Source of the DNA: Thermoanaerobaculales bacterium
Lineage (GTDB): Bacteria; Acidobacteriota; Thermoanaerobaculia; Thermoanaerobaculales; Sulfomarinibacteraceae
Direction of reading: 5' to 3'
Assembly: GCA_025456385.1 (NCBI GenBank)
Contig: JALOKS010000080.1
Span: 1 to 10,935, forward strand
DNA: 10,935 bases
Position 1 is the stretch's first letter. Each line of letters opens with the position of its first letter. Below are positions 1 through 3,854 of this stretch, piece after piece. The translations under genes and the position numbers were made by a program. Below the pieces are notes generated by a model that was not told where the DNA came from, did no database searches, and was given only the letters and a program-made list of their open reading frames with translations.

Positions 1-576
1 GGGCTCGACACCGAGCACGTCGTGCTCGACCTCGGGGCGGGCTCGGCCTTCAACGTCATCGACTTCTTTCTCGCCGCCCGCAAAGGCGTCCTGGTCGTGG
101 TCCCCGAGCCGACCTCGGTCGAGAACGCCTACCACTTCCTCAAGGCGGCCTTCTTCCGCAAGCTCAAGCGCGCCGAGCCGCGCGACGAGGTGCGGGCCGT
201 CGTCAAGGAGGTGATGCAGGGCGCCGACCGCGGTACCGTGCGCACTCCGCGCGAGCTCATCTCGCGGATCTGGTCGCTCAATCCCGACATCGGCTCGGCT
301 CTGGTCGCCGAAGCGAGCCAGTTCCGGCCGGCGATGGTCGTGAACCGCGTTTCCCATCCGGCACACGAACGGCTCGGCGCCGACATGGTCGCGGCCTGCC
401 GCGACTACTTCGGGATCCGCCTCCAGCTCCTCGGGTCCCTGCCGGCCGACCGCGTGGTCGAACGCTCGGTCTCCGAGCGCCGCCCGGCCGCCGAGCACTA
501 CCCGCAGATCCCCTTCGTCAGCGCGCTGCGGCAGGTCACCGACAGCCTGACCTACGCGCGCCCGAGGCCCCAGTGA
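1..576 (+). CDS. MinD/ParA-like P-loop ATPase, C-terminal part (5' end outside window)
   Basis: The frame is open from base 1 to a TGA at 574-576, giving 191 residues; the GTG at 22 lies inside the gene and is not its start. An early segment reads VVLDLGAG (from base 19), which fits the Walker B-like strand of the MinD/FlhG(FleN) branch, where Asp-x-Gly coordinates Mg-ATP. It is followed by a hydrophobic strand ending in VPEPTSVENAY, the PEPTS segment typical of MinD-like ATPases. The C-terminal part (LGSLPADRVVERSVSERRP) matches the 'LG.iP.D..v..sv..r.P' ending of FlhG/MinD proteins. The N-terminal Walker A (KGGxGKT) would lie upstream and cannot be seen. Such ATPases cycle between a membrane- or pole-bound ATP dimer and a monomer to position flagella, pili, chemosensory arrays or division proteins. 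The target here is unknown. The stop overlaps the next gene by four bases, so the two are almost certainly co-translated. Confidence 0.85.
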   Translation, partial: GLDTEHVVLDLGAGSAFNVIDFFLAARKGVLVVVPEPTSVENAYHFLKAAFFRKLKRAEPRDEVRAVVKEVMQGADRGTVRTPRELISRIWSLNPDIGSALVAEASQFRPAMVVNRVSHPAHERLGADMVAACRDYFGIRLQLLGSLPADRVVERSVSERRPAAEHYPQIPFVSALRQVTDSLTYARPRPQ

Positions 577-1094
577 GCGTCCGCGCCGAGGACTGGGAGG
601 TTCTCGGGCTCGAGCCCGGCGCGGACCTCATCGCGGCCCGCCGCGCCCACCAGCGGCGGCGTGCCCTCTACGAGTCCGATGCCCTCGCGACCTACAACCT
701 TCTCGATGACGACGAGCGTGCCGGCATGCTCGCCCGCATCGACGAGGCCTACGCGCGCATCGCCGGCAGCGCGGCCGCTGCAGCCGGGGGCGGGGCCGCC
801 CAGGCGGCGGCGCCTGCGGAGCCTCCTCCCGACCCGCACGCCGAGCCCGGCGCCTTCCTCCGCCACGCGCGCCTGACGACCGGGCTCAGCCTGCAGCAGA
901 TCGCGGCCGAGACCAAGATCGGGGTCGCCATGCTCGAGCGCATCGAGGCCGAGGACTTCGCCGCCCTGCCCGCCGCGGTCTTCGTGCGCGGCCACCTGCT
1001 GCAGGTCGCACGCGAGCTGCGCATCGCGGAGGCGGAGAGCCTCGCCAAGGCCTACCTCGCGAAGATGGAGGCACGGGACGACGTTGAACGTTAA
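573..1094 (+). CDS. J-like segment fused to RodZ-type helix-turn-helix protein
   Basis: A 173-residue protein starting at GTG 573, four bases inside the upstream ATPase gene, with GAGG at 564-567 five bases before the start. Residues 6-63 (EDWEVLGLEPGAD..., then LLDDDERAGMLARIDEAYARI) resemble the helical frame of a DnaJ J-domain, but the catalytic His-Pro-Asp loop is absent, so Hsp70 stimulation is unlikely. Residues 65-92 are an Ala/Pro/Gly-rich linker. Residues 94-163 (FLRHARLTTGLSLQQIAAET.., then the FVRGHLLQVARELRI stretch) match the HTH_25 domain at the N terminus of RodZ and related cytoskeleton-linked proteins. No membrane helix or periplasmic RodZ domain follows. The HTH could bind DNA or, as in RodZ, a cytoskeletal or ATPase partner. 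The translational coupling makes the MinD-like protein the obvious candidate. The last three codons and the TAA lie inside an AACGTT repeat array, so the C terminus may have been set or trimmed by the repeat. Confidence 0.85.
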   Translation: MSVRAEDWEVLGLEPGADLIAARRAHQRRRALYESDALATYNLLDDDERAGMLARIDEAYARIAGSAAAAAGGGAAQAAAPAEPPPDPHAEPGAFLRHARLTTGLSLQQIAAETKIGVAMLERIEAEDFAALPAAVFVRGHLLQVARELRIAEAESLAKAYLAKMEARDDVER

Positions 1095-1126
1095 AACGTT
1101 AGAAAGTTAGAACGTTAGAACGTTCC
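1087..1126. repeat. AACGTT octamer array, left cluster
   Basis: Five tandem 8-base units begin at 1087, 1095, 1103, 1111 and 1119, in the form AACGTTAA, AACGTTAG, AAAGTTAG, AACGTTAG, AACGTTCC. The third unit carries one C-to-A change. The core AACGTT is its own reverse complement. A further ACGTTG precedes the array at 1081. The array contains the TAA stop (1092-1094) of the preceding gene. Its AT content differs sharply from the flanking coding DNA. Function is unknown; it looks like a dispersed small repeat rather than a defined regulatory site. Confidence 0.8.
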
Positions 1127-1208
1127 ACCCACCCAGCTCGATTGAATTTTGAGTTTGGAGTTCCCGCCCACCCATCCCTGATATCGGCGGTTGGACGTTC
1201 ACTCTCCC

Positions 1209-1243
1209 AACGTTCAAACGTTCAACGTTCAAACGTTCCAACG
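1209..1243. repeat. AACGTT octamer array, right cluster
   Basis: AACGTT cores occur at 1209, 1217, 1224 and 1232 with a partial core at 1240 (spacings 8, 7, 8, 8). The flanks are mostly CA (AACGTTCA), unlike the AG flank of the left array. A diverged ACGTTC also sits at 1195-1200. The spacer between the two clusters (1127-1208) is non-coding, with an AT-richer patch at 1141-1160 and no recognisable gene. The right cluster abuts the A-tract of the gltA terminator. Confidence 0.8.
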
Positions 1244-1269
1244 AAAAAAGGCGCCCGCGAGGGCGCCTT
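1244..1269 (-). terminator. rho-independent terminator of gltA
   Basis: A perfect 9-bp stem (1248-1256 paired with 1261-1269, AAGGCGCCC/GGGCGCCTT) with a 4-base loop. Read on the minus strand it runs directly into six T residues (A-tract at 1244-1249 on the plus strand). It lies about 35 bases past the gltA stop in the direction of transcription. On the plus strand no T-tract follows, so it should not terminate the upstream HTH gene by the intrinsic mechanism. Confidence 0.9.
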
Positions 1270-1271
1270 CG

Positions 1272-1308
1272 ATAATTCACGAAGTGAATTATTACGAAGT
1301 GAATTATT
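1272..1308. repeat. tandem 15-mer with hairpin at the gltA 3' end
   Basis: The 15-base unit ACGAAGTGAATTATT occurs twice back to back (1279-1293 and 1294-1308). The left copy also forms the right arm of a perfect inverted repeat (ATAATTCAC at 1272-1280 with GTGAATTAT at 1284-1292, loop GAA). The second copy contains the gltA stop codon (1304-1306), so part of the repeat lies inside the gene. It is very AT-rich compared with the surroundings. It may be a second dispersed repeat family, or a stabilising 3' mRNA hairpin just before the terminator. Confidence 0.8.
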
Positions 1309-2611
1309 TCTTGATACCCGCGACTTCCTCGAGCATCGCGGTCGTGACCGACTTCGGCCGCTCCAGCGCATAGCCGAGCGCGCGGTCCCAGGTGATGTTC
1401 GTGAGCACGCCGAGGGCACGGCCGATGCCGAAGAGGACGGTGTAGAAGTCCCACTCGGTGAGCCCGTAGTACCACTGGATCACGCCGGACTGTGCGTCGA
1501 CGTTGGGCCACGGGTTCTTGGTCTTGCCGTGCTTCGTCAGCACGCCCGGCGCCACCTGGTAGACCATCTCGATGACCTTGAACAGCGGGTAGTCGGGCAG
1601 GTTCTTGAGGCAGAACTCGCGCTGCGCCTCGTAGCGCGGGTCGGTCTTGCGCAGCACGGCGTGGCCGTAGCCTGGAATCACCTGGCCTGCGTTGAGAGTG
1701 TCCCACAGCGCCTTGTCGACCAGCTCCGGAGTCGGCTCCTGGCCGCCGAGCTTCTGCTGGAACTTCATCATCCAGCTCAGCACCTCCTGGTTGGCCAGGC
1801 CGTGGAGCGGACCGGCGAGGCCGTTGATGCCGGCCGACAGCGAGTAGTAGGCATCCGACAGCGCCGACGCGACGAGGTGGGTGGTGTGGGCGGAGACGTT
1901 GCCCGACTCGTGGTCGGAGTGGAGGATGAAGTACATCCGGGCGACGTCATCGTAGGGCTGCGGGAAGCCCATCTGGTGGGCGAAGTTGCCGCCCATGTCG
2001 AGGTCGGGGTCGCTGGGGATGTGGATGTCCGCCTTGTACTTCATGCGGTAGATGTAGGCGGCGAGGACCGGCAGCTTGGGCAGCAGGTTGAGGACGTCCT
2101 CGAACATCGGCTCCCAGTACTCGGTCTTCTTCATGCCCGCGTTGTAGCGCTTGACGAACACCGACTCGCGCTGCATCGCGAGGATGCCCGCCGAGTACAT
2201 GGTCATCGGATGGGTGTCGGTCGGCATCGCGCGCAGGACATCGATGACGTACTGCGGCAGGTTCCGTCTCTTCTTGAACTCCTCGACCAGCTCAAGGGTC
2301 TCCTTCTTGGTCGGCACGTCGCCGGTCATGAGGAACCAGAAGAAGCCCTCGACGTAGGGGTAGTCGCGGCCGGGAACCTTGGGCAGGCACTCCATGGTCT
2401 CCGGGATGTTCTTGCCGCGGAAGCGGATGCCTTCCTGCGGATCGAGGTAGGAGATGTCGGTGACCAGGCACTTGACGTCGCGGGCGCCGCCGATCACCTG
2501 CTCGATGGTGATCTCCTGCACCTTGGTGTTGCCGAACTCCTTGACGAGTCGCGTCGTGCGCGGCCGGTGCTCCTCGATCTTCTTGAACAGAGTTTCTTTC
2601 AGCGTCGCCAT
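1304..2611 (-). CDS. gltA: citrate synthase, mitochondrial (Si) type
   Basis: A 435-residue cytosolic enzyme that condenses acetyl-CoA and oxaloacetate to citrate, the entry step of the TCA cycle. The catalytic triad of the family is intact: His270 in NGLAGPLHGLANQEVL, His317 in PGYGHAVLRKTDPR, and Asp372 in KNPWPNVDAQSG. The stretch HSDHESGNVSAHTTHL (231-246) and the C-terminal TVLFGIGRALGVL (391-403) and ALERPKS (415-421) closely match the animal/plant mitochondrial enzyme. They do not resemble the hexameric E. coli type or the short Gram-positive type. Length matches the mature mitochondrial enzyme. The start at 2611 (MATLKETLF...) is chosen because GGGAGGAG lies three bases upstream. An in-frame ATG at 2809 would sit upstream of the promoter and add an unrelated Arg/Pro-rich leader. 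The gene appears monocistronic, with promoter at 2742-2770 and terminator at 1244-1269. The mitochondrial-like family is known in several bacterial phyla. Confidence 0.97.
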   Translation of the reverse strand: MATLKETLFKKIEEHRPRTTRLVKEFGNTKVQEITIEQVIGGARDVKCLVTDISYLDPQEGIRFRGKNIPETMECLPKVPGRDYPYVEGFFWFLMTGDVPTKKETLELVEEFKKRRNLPQYVIDVLRAMPTDTHPMTMYSAGILAMQRESVFVKRYNAGMKKTEYWEPMFEDVLNLLPKLPVLAAYIYRMKYKADIHIPSDPDLDMGGNFAHQMGFPQPYDDVARMYFILHSDHESGNVSAHTTHLVASALSDAYYSLSAGINGLAGPLHGLANQEVLSWMMKFQQKLGGQEPTPELVDKALWDTLNAGQVIPGYGHAVLRKTDPRYEAQREFCLKNLPDYPLFKVIEMVYQVAPGVLTKHGKTKNPWPNVDAQSGVIQWYYGLTEWDFYTVLFGIGRALGVLTNITWDRALGYALERPKSVTTAMLEEVAGIKK

Positions 2612-2614
2612 CGG

Positions 2615-2622
2615 CTCCTCCC
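2615..2622 (-). promoter_or_regulatory. ribosome binding site of gltA
   Basis: On the minus strand GGGAGGAG precedes the ATG at 2611 with three bases between (five if counted from GGAGG). It is strongly complementary to the 16S anti-Shine-Dalgarno end. It fixes the start at MATLKET rather than the longer in-frame extension. Confidence 0.85.
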
Positions 2623-2706
2623 ATCCTTTCCTTCTGTGCCGGTGAGGCTGCCACCGCCGCCAGCGGCGCCAGCTCGACCTGGGCGTTTCCGGTTCCGGGC
2701 GACCGA

Positions 2707-2724
2707 CCCGCGGCCGGCCGCGGG
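2707..2724 (-). promoter_or_regulatory. perfect 18-bp GC palindrome in the gltA leader
   Basis: CCCGCGGCCGGCCGCGGG is identical to its reverse complement. It begins about 10 bases downstream of the expected transcription start (near 2735), inside a ~125-base 5' leader. Its position would suit a repressor operator or a leader hairpin. The same sequence could also arise by chance in such GC-rich DNA, and no regulator can be assigned. Confidence 0.4.
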
Positions 2725-2741
2725 GGGTGCTCGTGCCAGAG

Positions 2742-2770
2742 AGTATAGGGCTTGTGAAGAAAAGTGACAA
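2742..2770 (-). promoter_or_regulatory. sigma70-type promoter of gltA
   Basis: On the minus strand the -35 box TTGTCA (2765-2770) and -10 box TATACT (2742-2747) are separated by exactly 17 bases. Each box differs from consensus at one position. The promoter lies in an AT-richer stretch, about 130 bases upstream of the gltA start and downstream of the pilin stop, so gltA is transcribed separately from the pilin gene. Confidence 0.8.
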
Positions 2771-2854
2771 GCTCTTTCTGAGGTCGGTCACGACCGCAGC
2801 CGAGGGCACCTTGGCGCCGGTCGGGGTCCGCTGCTCTCCGCGGCCTCGGAGCCG

Positions 2855-3460
2855 CTACTTGTCCTTGTCGTCGCCCCCGCCCGGACCGCCGAACTCGTAC
2901 TTGATGAAGCGCTCGTAGCGGGGGTCCACGCCGGCTTCGGGACCGCCCACGATGGCCGGCGGCTCGGCATCGGTGAGGTAGACGTAGTCGGCGAGAAACT
3001 TGTGGTCGTGCTGGCAGAGCACCACGAAGCGGATGTCGTTCTTGTCCCGGTTTTCCGAGGACTTGCCGGGGTTCTCCTCGTCGATGCCGTCGAGGTCGTT
3101 GCCGTGGCCCTTGTTGGGGTCGCCGTCGAGCAGGTAGTGGTAGGGCCCCGGTTTGCGGCCGTTGAAGTGCGAGGCCCAGAACTCCGCCGGCTGCATGAAA
3201 CGCTTGCCGTCGTTGCTGTCGGCCCAGATCGCGGCCTGGATGCCGCGCAGCTCGGCCATGCAGCGGGCGAGTCGGGCCCGCTCGACACCGTTCCGCCAGC
3301 TCGGGACGGCGATCGCCACCAGCAGCGCGATCAGAACGGCGGCCAGGGTCACCTCGGTGAGCGTGAATCCCCGCTCGACGCCGCCCGTGCCGGCCGGAGA
3401 CGCCGGTGCCGCCCCGGTCTGCCGGCTTCGGACTGCCGTGCTGTCACCCTGACGCCTCAT
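2855..3460 (-). CDS. type IV pilin-like / type II secretion pseudopilin with prepilin leader
   Basis: A 201-residue prepilin. The class III signal is clear: VERG|FTLTEV, with cleavage after Gly31, the conserved Glu at position 5 of the mature chain, and a hydrophobic helix to about residue 53 that anchors the subunit and packs the fibre core. A prepilin peptidase would cleave and N-methylate it at the inner membrane. The globular part (70-190) holds two cysteines (67 and 149) and an acidic loop GHGNDLDGIDEEN (118-130) that looks able to bind Ca, as in GspG-like pseudopilins. The tail is Gly/Asp/Lys-rich. The leader is unusually long (31 residues). The start at 3460 is chosen because GGAGG at 3467-3471 is six bases away. 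An ATG at 3466 abuts that site, and the upstream start at 3529 coincides with the predicted transcription start. No other secretion gene is visible nearby, so pilus versus secretion role cannot be decided. Confidence 0.88.
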   Translation of the reverse strand: MRRQGDSTAVRSRQTGAAPASPAGTGGVERGFTLTEVTLAAVLIALLVAIAVPSWRNGVERARLARCMAELRGIQAAIWADSNDGKRFMQPAEFWASHFNGRKPGPYHYLLDGDPNKGHGNDLDGIDEENPGKSSENRDKNDIRFVVLCQHDHKFLADYVYLTDAEPPAIVGGPEAGVDPRYERFIKYEFGGPGGGDDKDK

Positions 3461-3481
3461 GCTCATCCTCCGGGATGCAGC

Positions 3482-3500
3482 CCGCCCGACCGCCGGGCGG
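3482..3500 (-). promoter_or_regulatory. hairpin in the pilin mRNA leader
   Basis: CCGCCCG (3482-3488) pairs perfectly with CGGGCGG (3494-3500) across a five-base loop. It lies in the predicted 5' leader of the pilin mRNA, about ten bases before the Shine-Dalgarno at 3467-3471. It could tune translation or protect the 5' end; no riboswitch family was recognised. Confidence 0.4.
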
Positions 3501-3535
3501 CGACACGCTGGATTGTCGGCACACCGCACAGTTCT

Positions 3536-3564
3536 ACGATAGGTACGGCCCGACCCCGGCGCAA
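3536..3564 (-). promoter_or_regulatory. sigma70-like promoter candidate of the pilin gene
   Basis: Minus strand: TTGCGC (3559-3564), 17-base spacer, TATCGT (3536-3541). An AT-rich run (3570-3600) lies just upstream and could act as an UP element. The predicted start near 3529 leaves a leader of roughly 70 bases before the chosen ATG. Confidence 0.5.
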
Positions 3565-3724
3565 TCGCCCGAAATGACGATTTTTCTCATCAAAACGAAT
3601 GAGTTCGGCCTGCGTTGTCCACCCTCGGCGTCCGCGACCCTTCGTTCGCCAGCAGATGCTGTGCTCCTCCGTCCGGGCTTGGAGACGGCCGAAGCGCACG
3701 GTTCTCGGCTCGACGAGCGATTCT

Positions 3725-3732
3725 GCTACGAT
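3725..3732 (+). promoter_or_regulatory. possible extended -10 promoter for the FHA-polyferredoxin gene
   Basis: TGCTACGAT at 3724-3732 contains an extended -10 (TG, one base, TACGAT). There is no good -35 box at 17 bases; TTCTCG at 3702 is 19 bases away. It lies about 120 bases before the ATG at 3855. The rest of 3542-3854 shows no convincing gene or RNA, only the divergent control region. This call is weak. Confidence 0.3.
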
Positions 3733-3854
3733 GCACCCAGAGGCGCCGGCGTGCGAAACCCTTCGATCTCCCTCCTCGTCAGCGGAGGCTCGCGTGGTCA
3801 TCCGCCGCTGCAGCGCCGGTCCGGCGGCCCGACCGCGTTCTCGGGGGCGCGCCC

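Noticed and set aside
1081..1243. AACGTT arrays as parS or DnaA boxes beside the MinD-like gene
   Set aside because: No parS-like (TGTTNCACGTGAAACA) or DnaA-box (TTATNCACA) sequence is present, and the ATPase belongs to the MinD/FlhG branch rather than the chromosomal ParA branch.
1142..2767. A 541-codon plus-strand open frame opposite gltA
   Set aside because: It is the antisense shadow of citrate synthase. Its translation is Arg/Val/Leu/Asp-rich with no domain, while the minus strand encodes a complete enzyme with all catalytic residues.
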